From: Actinomadura rudentiformis
Lineage (GTDB): Bacteria > Actinomycetota > Actinomycetes > Streptosporangiales > Streptosporangiaceae
Reading direction: 5' to 3'
Length of the DNA: 64,000 nucleotides
Assembly: GCF_008923185.1 (NCBI RefSeq)
Contig: NZ_WBMT01000021.1
Coordinates: 151,286 to 215,285, forward strand
The first letter of the stretch is position 1, and each line of letters starts with the position of its first letter. The notes below the pieces were generated by a model that had not been told where the DNA came from, searched no databases, and saw only the letters and a list, made by a program, of their open reading frames with translations. The position numbers were made by a program, and so were the translations under genes. Shown here piece after piece: positions 8,938-17,957 of this stretch.

Positions 8938-9636
8938 TCAAAGCCCGTTCGCCCCGATGAGGGCGCCCAGGCCGTAGGTGAGCGCCGCGGCCGCGGCACC
9001 CAGCGTGAGCTGCCGCAGCCCGCTGAACCACCAGGTGCGGTTGGTCACGCGGGACACCAGCGCCCCGGCGGCGAACAACCCCAGCGCCGCGATCACCGCG
9101 GCGGGCCAGAGGCTGGAGGCACCGAGCAGGTACGGGAGCACCGGCAGCGACGCCCCCACCGCGAACGACAGGAACGACGAGCCCGCGGCCAGGTACGGGG
9201 AGGGCAGCTCGCCAGGGGCCACGCCCAGTTCCTCGCGGGCGTGCACCTCCAGGGCCTCCTCGGGGTCGCGCGACAGTTGCCGCGCCACCTCGGCGGCCAC
9301 GTCGGGATCGACGCCGCGCGCCTCGAAGACCCCGGCCAGCTCGCGCATCTCGGCGTTCGGGTGGCGCCTCAGCTCCAGCCGTTCGACCTCGATCTCCGCC
9401 TCGGCCAGCTCGGACTGCGAGGCCACCGAGATGTACTCTCCTGCCGCCATGGAGAACGCGCCCGCCGCCAGGCCCGCGAGACCGGCGAGCAGGACGACGT
9501 GCCGGCTCGCCTGGCCGCCCGCGACACCGGCGATCAGGGCGAAGTTGGAGACCAGCCCGTCCATCGCCCCGAACACCGCGGGACGCAGCCAGCCTCCGGT
9601 GACGTCGCGGTGCCTGTGGTGGATCTCCGCGGTCAC
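8938..9636 (-). CDS. VIT1/CCC1-family transporter
   Basis: 232 aa. It has the family layout: an N-terminal region with GGWLRPAVFGAMDGLVSNFALIAGV shape (first helix with conserved D-G-L-V-S-N), a second helix GLAAGAFSMAAGEYISVASQ, a charged cytoplasmic segment of about 80 residues (Glu-rich, metal-binding domain in characterised members), and three C-terminal helices. Family members move Fe2+ or Mn2+ out of the cytoplasm, in plants and yeast into vacuoles. The metal here is not determinable. It stands alone between the paralogous membrane proteins and lgt. Confidence 0.88.
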   Translation of the reverse strand: MTAEIHHRHRDVTGGWLRPAVFGAMDGLVSNFALIAGVAGGQASRHVVLLAGLAGLAAGAFSMAAGEYISVASQSELAEAEIEVERLELRRHPNAEMRELAGVFEARGVDPDVAAEVARQLSRDPEEALEVHAREELGVAPGELPSPYLAAGSSFLSFAVGASLPVLPYLLGASSLWPAAVIAALGLFAAGALVSRVTNRTWWFSGLRQLTLGAAAAALTYGLGALIGANGL

Positions 9637-9653
9637 CCCGGTCCTTCGGTCGC

Positions 9654-11156
9654 CTACGTGGCGTCCTTCACAGGCGCGCCCTTACCGTCCTCATTGTCCT
9701 CCGCCTCCGCAGCGGGCTCCTCATCGGGGGCGGCACCGCCCTTGGCGGATTTGTCTTCCGCAGCCTCGGTCTCGGGTACAACTGCGGGCTCAGCCTCAGC
9801 CTCGGGTTCAGCCTCGGGCTCGGCTTCGTCCACCGGCTCCGCCTCTGCCGCCGGCGCGGGCTCAGGCTCGTCCTCCGCCACAGGCTCGTCCTCGTCCTCA
9901 GCCGCGGGCGCGGGCTCGGCCTCCGGCTCGGGCTCAGCTTCAGGCGTCGGCTCGGTCTCCGGTGCGGGCTCGGCTTCGGCTGCCGGCTCGGTCTCCGGTG
10001 CGGGCTCGGGCGCAGCCTCGGCCCCTGGCTCCGGCTCAGCCGCAGGGGCAGGCTCGGCGTCCGCCTCGGACTCCGCCACCGCCTCGACCTCCGACTCCGG
10101 CTCCGGCTCCGGCTCCGGCTCGGGCTCGTCCTCCGCCACAGGCTCGGGCTCAGCAACCGGTTCCGCATCGGCCTCAGGCGTGGCCTCGGGCTCGGTCTCC
10201 GCGACCGGCTCGGGCTGCTGCTCGGCGGGCTCCTCCGAGGCGGTTTCCCCGGCTGCCGGTTCAGCCTGCGCCTTGGCGACCGGCTCTTCCTCGGCCGCCG
10301 GGTCCGGTGCGGCGCCGACGTTCTCGGGACCGGTCTTGCCACGAGCCCAGTAGAGGTAGCCCACGGCGCCCAGGAAGACGATCAGCGACGTCCAGTCGTT
10401 CAGGCGCAGGCCCAGAATCTCGTGGGCGTCGTCGATGCGCAGCCACTCGATCCAGAACCGGCCCACGGTGTAGCCGGCGACGTAGAGGGCGAACGACCGG
10501 CCGTGAGTGAGGTCGAAGCGGCGGCCGGCCCAGATGACGAGGATCGCGACGCCGACGCACCACAGCGACTCGTACAGGAACGTGGGGTGGTACGTGCCGA
10601 TGTCAGCGTACTTGGGGTCCACGCTGCCGTCCGGCAGCTTGGGCCGGTTGCCGTAGTCGATCTTGAGCGCCCACCAGGTGTCCAGCGGCCGCCCGTACAG
10701 CTCCTGGTTCCACCAGTTGCCCCACCGGCCGATCGCCTGTCCCAGCGCGACACCGGGCGCGATCGCGTCGCCCAGGGCCAGCACCGAGACGCCGTGGCGG
10801 CGGCAGCCGATGAGCGCGCCGACCGCGCCCAGCACGACGGCGCCCCAGATGCCGAGCCCGCCCTCCCAGATCTTCAGCGCGTCGACCGGGTTCCGGCCGT
10901 CGCCGAAGTACCGCTGGTAATCGGTGATGACGTGGTAGAGGCGGCCGCCGACGAGGCCGAACGGCACCGCCCAGACCGCGACGTCGATGATGACGCCGGG
11001 GGCGCCCCCCTTGGCGGCCCAGCGGCGCTCACCCAGCCATACCGCGACGACGATGCCGATAATGATCATCAACGCGTACGCGCGGATCGGGATGGGCCCG
11101 AGGTGCCAGACACCTTCGGAGGGGCTCGGAATGTAGGCGACCGACTGCATGAGCAT
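9654..11156 (-). CDS. lgt: Prolipoprotein diacylglyceryl transferase with long acidic C-terminal tail
   Basis: 500 aa from ATG 11156 (CGGAGG about 11 nt upstream; ATG 11150 is an alternative). The first roughly 275 residues are a normal Lgt: seven membrane segments, RAYALMIIIGIVVAVWLG at the start, GGRLYHVITDY, the RWGNWWNQELYG loop and GRFWIEWLRIDD near residue 235. Lgt transfers diacylglycerol from phosphatidylglycerol to the lipobox Cys of prelipoproteins. Residues about 277-500 are an extra tail made almost wholly of Glu, Pro and Ala (EPEPVAE-type repeats). Actinobacterial Lgt proteins often have some tail, but this one nearly doubles the protein. LspA in this window has a similar acidic tail. 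Confidence 0.93.
   Translation of the reverse strand: MLMQSVAYIPSPSEGVWHLGPIPIRAYALMIIIGIVVAVWLGERRWAAKGGAPGVIIDVAVWAVPFGLVGGRLYHVITDYQRYFGDGRNPVDALKIWEGGLGIWGAVVLGAVGALIGCRRHGVSVLALGDAIAPGVALGQAIGRWGNWWNQELYGRPLDTWWALKIDYGNRPKLPDGSVDPKYADIGTYHPTFLYESLWCVGVAILVIWAGRRFDLTHGRSFALYVAGYTVGRFWIEWLRIDDAHEILGLRLNDWTSLIVFLGAVGYLYWARGKTGPENVGAAPDPAAEEEPVAKAQAEPAAGETASEEPAEQQPEPVAETEPEATPEADAEPVAEPEPVAEDEPEPEPEPEPESEVEAVAESEADAEPAPAAEPEPGAEAAPEPAPETEPAAEAEPAPETEPTPEAEPEPEAEPAPAAEDEDEPVAEDEPEPAPAAEAEPVDEAEPEAEPEAEAEPAVVPETEAAEDKSAKGGAAPDEEPAAEAEDNEDGKGAPVKDAT
9690..10270 (-). repeat. Low-complexity Glu/Pro/Ala repeat region of lgt
   Basis: About 580 bp of imperfect short repeats on the theme GGCTCGGGCTC/GGCTCAG on the plus strand, coding EPEPxAE-type units in the Lgt tail. 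The antisense reading is Gly/Ser-rich and looks like a protein but is a shadow of the repeat. Such tracts are prone to slippage, so length may vary between strains. Confidence 0.8.
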
Positions 11157-11257
11157 GGACGTTACCGCCTCCGGGCCCTTCCGTGCCCCAAGATCGGCAT
11201 CGTCTGCGGCAACGGCGGCCCGATCAGGCCGCGGGTGCTCGGAGCGTGGTCCGGATG

Positions 11258-12013
11258 CTACGTTCCGGCGGCCTCGATCGCCTTCGTCAACCCGTCGGGC
11301 GTGAGGGCGCCGCCGGCGACCTGCTTCCCGTCGAGCATGAGCGTCGGAGTCGCCGACACCCCCGCCTTCGCCGCGTGCGCGGTGGCCTGGTCGACCATGG
11401 CGTTCTTCTCGCCGCCGTCAACGCACTTGGCGAACGCGTCGCCGGTGATCCCGGCCTCGCGGCCCCACTCGACCAGGTCGGCGTTCTCGAAGCCGGCCTC
11501 ACCCTCATCGGGCTGCTCGGCGAACAACCGGTCGTGGAACCGGATCCACGAGCCGGCGGGCGCGCACGCCGCCGCGTTGGCGGCGCGCTGGGAGTTGGAC
11601 TTCAGCGGCTCCTGCCGGAAGAGCCGGAACGGGCGGTAGACGACCTTGACCTTGCCCGCGGCGGCCTGCTCCTTGATCGTCGCGCCCAGCCTGTCCTCCA
11701 GGTTCTTGCAGGCCGGGCACTGGAAGTCCTCGTACAGCTCCAGCATCGGCTTGGCGACGCCCGCCTTGGCCATCGCGACCGAGCCGTCCGGCTGCCGGGT
11801 GGCCGGTGCGAGCTCGCCCTTGTAGTCCGAGCCCGGCTCGGAGCCGCCCCCGGCGTTGCGCACCAGCACGACCGCCACCACGATGATCGCCGCGGCGGCC
11901 ACGGCGCCCAGCACGATGACGAGCAACCGCTGCTGTCTCTCCCGAGCCGCCTGCCTGGCGCGTTCCTCGGCCAGCCGCTGCCGCGCCGAACGCCCCCTGT
12001 CCGCCTTGCTCAT
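11258..12013 (-). CDS. Membrane-anchored DsbA-like thioredoxin-fold protein
   Basis: 251 aa from ATG 12013 (GGGGGA ribosome site; a TTG one codon earlier is less likely). A charged N-terminus (KADRGRSARQRLAEERARQ) leads to one transmembrane helix (LLVIVLGAVAAAAIIVVAVVL), then an outside thioredoxin-fold domain with active site FQCPACKNLE (CPAC) and a cis-Pro loop SATPTLMLDGK. It belongs to the DsbA/DSBA-like thioredoxin group, which oxidises or isomerises disulfides in exported proteins. It is followed by lgt and preceded by a close paralogue and a VKOR, so the four genes look like an envelope-protein folding block. Confidence 0.88.
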   Translation of the reverse strand: MSKADRGRSARQRLAEERARQAARERQQRLLVIVLGAVAAAAIIVVAVVLVRNAGGGSEPGSDYKGELAPATRQPDGSVAMAKAGVAKPMLELYEDFQCPACKNLEDRLGATIKEQAAAGKVKVVYRPFRLFRQEPLKSNSQRAANAAACAPAGSWIRFHDRLFAEQPDEGEAGFENADLVEWGREAGITGDAFAKCVDGGEKNAMVDQATAHAAKAGVSATPTLMLDGKQVAGGALTPDGLTKAIEAAGT

Positions 12014-12110
12014 CAATCCCCCGATCAGCGCGTCGACCTGCGTTTTCGCGGCTCGACACTAGCCCCGGGCAGCACGTGGGCCACGGTGGCCGAGCCGGAA
12101 GGAGGGAGAG

Positions 12111-12150
12111 AAAACACCGAGCCGTGGCCCTCTCGGGGGCCACGGCTCGG
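12111..12150 (-). terminator. Rho-independent terminator after the upstream DsbA-like gene
   Basis: A 14-bp perfect stem (12117-12130 with 12137-12150, CCGAGCCGTGGCCC and its complement) with a 6-nt loop. It is followed on the minus strand by TGTTTTCTC. It starts 36 bp after the stop of the gene at 12186-12971, so the two DsbA-like genes can be separate transcription units or partly uncoupled. Confidence 0.85.
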
Positions 12151-12185
12151 ATGGGAGCGACCAGCGCGGGTGCTTGTCGGCCCTG

Positions 12186-12971
12186 TTACTGGTTGGTCTT
12201 GGTCTTGGCGGCGTCGCTGACGGCCTTCTCCAGGCCGTCGGGGCTGCCGAGCTCGTTGTCCTCCAGCTTGCGGCCGTTGAGGAAGACGGTCGGGGTGCCG
12301 GTGACCTTGCGGGTCTGGAGCGCGTACGTGGTCATCGTGTCGACCTGCGACTTCTTCTGCTGGTCGGTGACGCACTTCTCGAAGCCCGCGTCGGCCACGC
12401 CGACGTCCTTGCCCCAGTTGACCAGTTCCTTGGTGGCGAAGCCCTCGTCGCCCTCCTCGGGCTGGAACTTGAAGAGCGCGTCATGGTAGGAGAGCCACTT
12501 GTCGGCCGGGACGCACAGGGCCGCCGCGGCGGAGCGGAGCGAGTTCTCCTTGATGGGGTTCTGCGACTGGCCGAACAGGTGGAACGGCCGGTAGACGACC
12601 TTGACCTTGCCGGCCGCGGCCAGCTCCTTGACCTTCTTGCCGGTGCTCTCCTCGAACGACTTGCAGGCCGGGCACTGGAAGTCCTCGAAGATCTCGATCG
12701 TGGGAGCGGTGACGCCGGCCTTGGCCATCACGATCGAGCCGTCCGCGTCGCGGGTGAGCGGGGCCTGTGGTCCGGTGTAGGCGGTCGCCTTCTGATCGCT
12801 CTTGCCACGCTGGTCGAGAACGATCACGGTGACCACCACGACCGCCGCGACGGCGACCACCGCGCCGAGGACGATCGCGAGCAGCTTGCGCTGCTTGTCA
12901 CGGGCCTCCTGACGCTTGCGCTCGGCGGCCAGCCGCTCCCGGGCGGACCGCTCGCGTGCGGCCTTGCTCAT
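12186..12971 (-). CDS. Membrane-anchored DsbA-like thioredoxin-fold protein
   Basis: 261 aa from ATG 12971; the ribosome site GAGGAG overlaps an earlier ATG at 12986, so 12971 is preferred. The design matches the next gene: a basic N-terminus MSKAARERSARERLAAERK, one transmembrane helix (LLAIVLGAVVAVAAVVVVTVI), then a thioredoxin-fold domain with FQCPACKSFE (CPAC) and cis-Pro loop TGTPTVFLNGR. It is likely a disulfide oxidoreductase facing outward, probably re-oxidised by the VKOR protein encoded immediately upstream. A strong terminator follows. Confidence 0.9.
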   Translation of the reverse strand: MSKAARERSARERLAAERKRQEARDKQRKLLAIVLGAVVAVAAVVVVTVIVLDQRGKSDQKATAYTGPQAPLTRDADGSIVMAKAGVTAPTIEIFEDFQCPACKSFEESTGKKVKELAAAGKVKVVYRPFHLFGQSQNPIKENSLRSAAAALCVPADKWLSYHDALFKFQPEEGDEGFATKELVNWGKDVGVADAGFEKCVTDQQKKSQVDTMTTYALQTRKVTGTPTVFLNGRKLEDNELGSPDGLEKAVSDAAKTKTNQ

Positions 12972-13040
12972 TGTGGATCTCCTCATCGGGGACCGCGCGG
13001 CGGACGGCCGCGCGGGCTCGGCGGGGGGCCGGGTCGGGTC

Positions 13041-13532
13041 CTAGTCGACCTGGCCGATCCGCCGGAACTCGTCGGACAGGACAAGGACGAACAGCAGGAC
13101 GGTGACGGCGTGGACGCCGGTGCACCACAGGCAGATCTTCTGCAGCAGCGCCAGCTCCACGGTCACCAGGTAGATCACGAAGACCATCCCGACGCCGGTG
13201 GCGGCCAGCCGGCCCCAGCGGAACAGCGGGTTCTGCGAACGCAGCGCGAACGGCGTGATCAGCACCACGAACGAGACGAAGAATCCCAGCCCGAGCAGGG
13301 GCAGCGGGATGCCCGCCAGCTCGGAGTACTTGCTGGTGGTGACCGCGTGGCAGTCCACCGTGCCGCTCGCCGAGCAGACCAGCGCCTTCTCGTCGTAGTG
13401 GCTGATCGTCAGGTAGATCGAGATGCCGAGCCCGGCGAGCGTGAGCACCCACGCCGAGAGCATGAACCACAACGGGCGGGCGGGCGCCTTGGCCGCGCTC
13501 GTGTCCCGCCCCTCGACCTGCTGAGCCATCAT
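13041..13532 (-). CDS. Vitamin K epoxide reductase (VKOR) family protein
   Basis: 163 aa from ATG 13532; a GGAG site 7 nt upstream fits this ATG rather than those at 13553 or 13538. Four to five membrane helices. It has the family cysteines: a loop pair in CSASGTVDCHAV and the active-site CLWC near residue 131. Bacterial VKOR replaces DsbB, passing electrons from reduced DsbA-type proteins to quinone. The two DsbA-like genes just downstream are its likely partners. The gene is 69 bp from the next DsbA-like gene on the same strand. Confidence 0.92.
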   Translation of the reverse strand: MMAQQVEGRDTSAAKAPARPLWFMLSAWVLTLAGLGISIYLTISHYDEKALVCSASGTVDCHAVTTSKYSELAGIPLPLLGLGFFVSFVVLITPFALRSQNPLFRWGRLAATGVGMVFVIYLVTVELALLQKICLWCTGVHAVTVLLFVLVLSDEFRRIGQVD

Positions 13533-13702
13533 GATCATTCTCCAAGTCGGCACCCGCGGGCACCAGCCGAACAGCCCTTGGCCCGGGCGCGGCGTTACGC
13601 CGCCACTCCCGGGCTCGGAAACACCTTAGGGGACGCCACATAAACTCGCCGTACGAAAGTCGCGCCCGGCCGCCCCTTGGGCGTGTCCCAAAGCCAGATG
13701 CC

Positions 13703-14511
13703 CTACTTGGCCTTGCGCACACCCTCGGCGAGCTCGGCGGTCAGCGCGCGTACACCGGCAAGGCCCGCGGCGGCGTCCGGGGCGTCCAGGATGCGCCGGA
13801 TGAACGCCGAGCCGACGATCACGCCGTCGGCGAAGCCCGCCACCTCCGCGGCCTGGGCGCCGTTGCCGACGCCGAGCCCCAGCCCGATCGGCAGGTCCAG
13901 GCCCTGCCGGACGATGCTCTCGCGGGTCCGCTCCACCAGCCGTGGCGCGCCGGTGTCGAGGGCGCTGCGGGCGCCGGTGACCCCCATCAGCGAGGCGGCG
14001 TAGACGAACCCGCGGCAGGCCTGGGTGATCTTCTCGATGCGCTCGTCGGTGGAGCTGAGCGCGACGAGGAACACCTTGTCGAGGTCGTGCGCGTCGGCCG
14101 CCTCCAGCCAGGGACCGGCCTCCTCGGGCGTGAGGTCAGGCGTGATGAGCCCGGTGCCGCCGGCCGACCTGAGGTCGCGCGCGAACGCCTCCACGCCGTA
14201 GTGGTCGACCGGGTTCCAGTAGGTCATCACCAGGGTCGGCACACCGGTCGCCGCCACGGCCTCGACGGTGCGGAAGACGTCGGCGACCCGGACACCGCCG
14301 ACCAGGGCCTGGTGCACGGCGTCCTGGATGGTCGGGCCGTCCATCATCGGATCGCTGTAGGGCAGGCCGATCTCGATGACGTCGCAGCCCGCCTCCACCA
14401 TGGTGCGCGCGGCCTCGATGGCGCCCTCGTACGAGGGGAACCCGGCGGGCAGGTAGCCGACGAGCGCGGCGCGCCCTTCGGCCTTGGCCTTGTCGTAGGC
14501 GGCCTGAACGC

Positions 14512-14515
<4 letters not shown>
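13703..14515 (-). CDS. trpA: Tryptophan synthase alpha subunit
   Basis: 270 aa, starting at ATG 14515, which overlaps the trpB stop (ATGA). It cleaves indole-3-glycerol phosphate to indole and glyceraldehyde 3-phosphate, and indole is channelled to TrpB. Family signatures are present: LVGYLPAGFPSYEG, VIEIGLPYSDPMMDGPTIQ (catalytic Glu and Asp), MTYWNPVDHYG, LITPDLTPEE, and GLGLGVGNGAQAAEVAGFADGVIVGSA. Length is normal. Last gene of a trpC-trpB-trpA run. Confidence 0.98.
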
Positions 14516-15747
<1,232 letters not shown>

Positions 15748-15788
15748 CTGAAGTCTTGTCCTGTCGTACGAGAGAAAGGCTTACCCGA

Positions 15789-15842
15789 TCAGTTAGATGT
15801 CAGGTGAGCGCGCCATCGTTCGCGCAGCGGTTCCATCAGCAT
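15789..15842 (-). CDS. Possible 17-aa ORF between trpC and trpB
   Basis: ATG 15842 opens MLMEPLRERWRAHLTSN, ending TGA at 15789, within the 118-bp trpC-trpB gap and 23 bp after the trpC stop. A GGTAGG stretch lies about 10 nt upstream. It contains one Trp codon. In Streptomyces a small gene (trpX/trpM) sits in this operon, but I see no residue similarity that would make this the same gene. Could be chance. Confidence 0.25.
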   Translation of the reverse strand: MLMEPLRERWRAHLTSN

Positions 15843-15865
15843 GACCGTAAACCTACCCCGTTCCC

Positions 15866-16672
15866 TCAGCCGCCCTGGCGGAGGGCGGGGTGCGCGCCGG
15901 CCGCGACCAGGTCGGCGACCGCCGAACGCGGGTCCTTGCCGGTCACCAGGCTCTCGCCCACCAGCACGGCGTCGGCGCCCGCCGAGGCGTACGCCAGCAG
16001 GTCGTGCGGCCCCCGCACCCCGGACTCGGCGATCTTGACGACGTCCTTGGGGATCAGCGGCGCCAGCCGGGCGAACACGTCGCGGTCCACCTTGAGGGTC
16101 TTGAGGTCACGGGCGTTGACCCCGATGACCTTGGCCCCCGCGTCGAGCGCGCGGGTGACCTCCTCCTCGGTGTGCACCTCGACCAGCGGGAGCAGCCCGA
16201 TCGACTCGGCCCGCTCGACCAGCGACACCAGGGCGTCCTGCTCCAGCCCGGCGACGATCAGCAGGGCGACGTCCGCGCCGTACGCGCGCGCCTCCCAGAG
16301 CTGGTACGAGGTGACGATGAAGTCCTTGCGCAGGACGGCGATGTCGACGTTGGCGCGGACGGCGGCCAGGTCCTCCAGGCTGCCGCCGAACCGGCGCCGC
16401 TCGGTCAGGACGCTGATCACCTTGGCGCCGCCGGCCTCGTAGTCGCCGGCCAGCGCCGCCGGGTCGGCGATCGCGGCCAGCGCCCCCTTGGACGGGCTGC
16501 TGCGCTTGACCTCGGCGATCACTCCGACGCCGGGGCCGCGGAGCGCGGCCAGCGCGTCCTTCGGGGCCGGTGCCCGCTCGGCCTTCGCCTTGAGATCGTC
16601 GAGCGAGACGTCTCGCTGCCTTTCGGCGAGATCGGCCCGGACGCCGTCGATGATCTCGTCGAGAACACTCAC
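15866..16672 (-). CDS. trpC: Indole-3-glycerol-phosphate synthase
   Basis: 268 aa from GTG 16672 (GGGGG ribosome site about 7 nt upstream). It closes the indole ring from carboxyphenylaminodeoxyribulose phosphate. The TIM-barrel shows VIAEVKRSSPSKG (catalytic Glu and Lys), ISVLTERRRFGGS, VLRKDFIV (catalytic Lys), LPLVEVHTEEE, IGVNARDLKTL and IAESGVRGPHD. A minus-strand -10-like TACGAT lies at 16711-16716. No trpE, trpG, trpD or trpF is present beside it. Confidence 0.97.
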   Translation of the reverse strand: MSVLDEIIDGVRADLAERQRDVSLDDLKAKAERAPAPKDALAALRGPGVGVIAEVKRSSPSKGALAAIADPAALAGDYEAGGAKVISVLTERRRFGGSLEDLAAVRANVDIAVLRKDFIVTSYQLWEARAYGADVALLIVAGLEQDALVSLVERAESIGLLPLVEVHTEEEVTRALDAGAKVIGVNARDLKTLKVDRDVFARLAPLIPKDVVKIAESGVRGPHDLLAYASAGADAVLVGESLVTGKDPRSAVADLVAAGAHPALRQGG

Positions 16673-16773
16673 GCGCTGGGCCCCCTATTTTCCGGTCGAT
16701 CCGTCCACCGATCGTATCCGCAGGCGCCCGGAGCCCTCGAACCCGGCCCGGACTCACGCCGTACAGAACCCCC

Positions 16774-17268
16774 TCACGGGGCCAAGGCATGCGCAAACGG
16801 AAGATTGCGGACAACCCAGTACGCCATCATCACCGCCAGGAACACCCCCACCACCCGTGGCCGGAACAGGACGGAGCCCATCGGCTCGCCCCGTGCCGTG
16901 CGGACGGCCCAGCTCACCCACAGGTAGCCGAGCACCGGCAGCAGCAGGAAGAGCAGTGGGTTCAGGCCGAACGCGGCACCGACGTCCCCGTGCGTCAGCG
17001 AGTTGACCATGCGCATCGCACCGCAGCCGGGACAGTACAACCCGGTCAGCGCGAGGAACGGGCAGGTCGGGTAGTGGCCGGGCTCGTGCGGATCACGGAG
17101 TGACACCAGGGTCACGCCCGCGGCGACCGCCGCCAGGGTCCCGAGCGGCCCGGCCAGCGCCGCCAGACGGCTCCGGCCACCGCGCGGGCCGGCTCCGGGT
17201 TCGGGGCCAGAGCCGGATCCCGGTCCGTCGGGCACGGACGGGACAGGCTGAGCAGGAACGCGGGTCAC
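16774..17268 (-). CDS. DUF2752 membrane protein
   Basis: 164 aa from GTG 17268. A disordered Pro/Gly N-terminus, then about three transmembrane helices. The DUF2752 hallmark CPFLALTGLYCPGCGAMRM (two Cys motifs, F/C-P-x-C-G-x2-R) is present. Function unknown. In actinobacteria this family is commonly found beside trpC, as here (101 bp upstream of it). The conserved Cys pair suggests metal or disulfide chemistry, but that is a guess. Confidence 0.85.
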   Translation of the reverse strand: MTRVPAQPVPSVPDGPGSGSGPEPGAGPRGGRSRLAALAGPLGTLAAVAAGVTLVSLRDPHEPGHYPTCPFLALTGLYCPGCGAMRMVNSLTHGDVGAAFGLNPLLFLLLPVLGYLWVSWAVRTARGEPMGSVLFRPRVVGVFLAVMMAYWVVRNLPFAHALAP

Positions 17269-17288
17269 AGGTCCAGCGTAGGGGCCGC

Positions 17289-17957
17289 TCAGGCGTCCAG
17301 GACGTATCCGACGCCCCGGACGGTCCGGATCGGGCTCTCCTCGCCGAGCTTGGCGCGCAGCTGGGCGATGTGGACGTCGACCGTGCGGTTGCCCGCGCCC
17401 GCGCCGGGGCCCCAGGCGGCGTCGAGCAGCTGCTCCCGGGTGAAGACCCGGCCGGGGTTGTCCATCAGGAACTCCAGCAGGTCGAACTCGGTCACCGTGA
17501 GCGCGACAGCGCGGTCGCCCACCGTCACGGCGCGCCCGCGCGGGTCCAGCGTGAGCGGCCCGGCGCGCAGGACACCCGGCGTCTCGGGCGGCGCGCTGCG
17601 GCGCAGCGCCTCGGCGACCGCGCCGACCAGCAGCCGCGGGCCGAACGGCCGGGTGACCTGGTGATCACCCAGTCCCGGCGTGGTGACCTGGTCGAGCGGT
17701 CCGATCACCGCGATCACCGGCGCCGGCCGGGCGGCCTCGGCGACCCGGTGGTAGAGCTCGGCCGGCAGGGCGGCCGTGGACAGGTCGAGCACGACCACAT
17801 CCGGCCGCGTCAGCGCGGCGGTGGAGGCCGCACGGGCCGGATCGGTCTCCACCTCGACCTCGAAGCCCTCGCGCACCAGGTAGCGGCGCTCGAGCTCGGC
17901 GACGGCGGGCTCGTGCTCGATCACCAGGACCCTGCCGCCCGCGCCGTCGCCGGTCAC
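17289..17957 (-). CDS. OmpR-family winged-helix regulator with degenerate receiver domain
   Basis: 222 aa from GTG 17957, overlapping the upstream stop (GTGA). Residues 1-120 fold as a receiver by pattern, and Asp58 is in place (VVVLDLS), but the acidic pair is Glu14-His15 (VIEHEPA) rather than Asp-Asp. The conserved Lys is Arg103 (VTRPFGP). Residues about 128-222 form an OmpR/PhoB winged helix (LTVTEFDLLEFLMDNPGRVF, TVDVHIAQLRAKLGEESPI, TVRGVGYVLDA). No histidine kinase is adjacent. The receiver may work without standard phosphorylation. Its place between trp-associated genes suggests, but does not prove, a role in that pathway. Confidence 0.85.
   Translation of the reverse strand: MTGDGAGGRVLVIEHEPAVAELERRYLVREGFEVEVETDPARAASTAALTRPDVVVLDLSTAALPAELYHRVAEAARPAPVIAVIGPLDQVTTPGLGDHQVTRPFGPRLLVGAVAEALRRSAPPETPGVLRAGPLTLDPRGRAVTVGDRAVALTVTEFDLLEFLMDNPGRVFTREQLLDAAWGPGAGAGNRTVDVHIAQLRAKLGEESPIRTVRGVGYVLDA

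Noticed and set aside
8203..10353. Gly/Ser/Ala-rich plus-strand frame that looks like a repeat surface protein
   Set aside because: It is the reverse reading of the Lgt Glu/Pro/Ala tail; the lgt frame has membrane helices and catalytic motifs.
13640..13702. Terminator after trpA
   Set aside because: A short stem with a G-U pair can form (CTTTGGG/CCCAAGG on the minus strand) but there is no U-tract.
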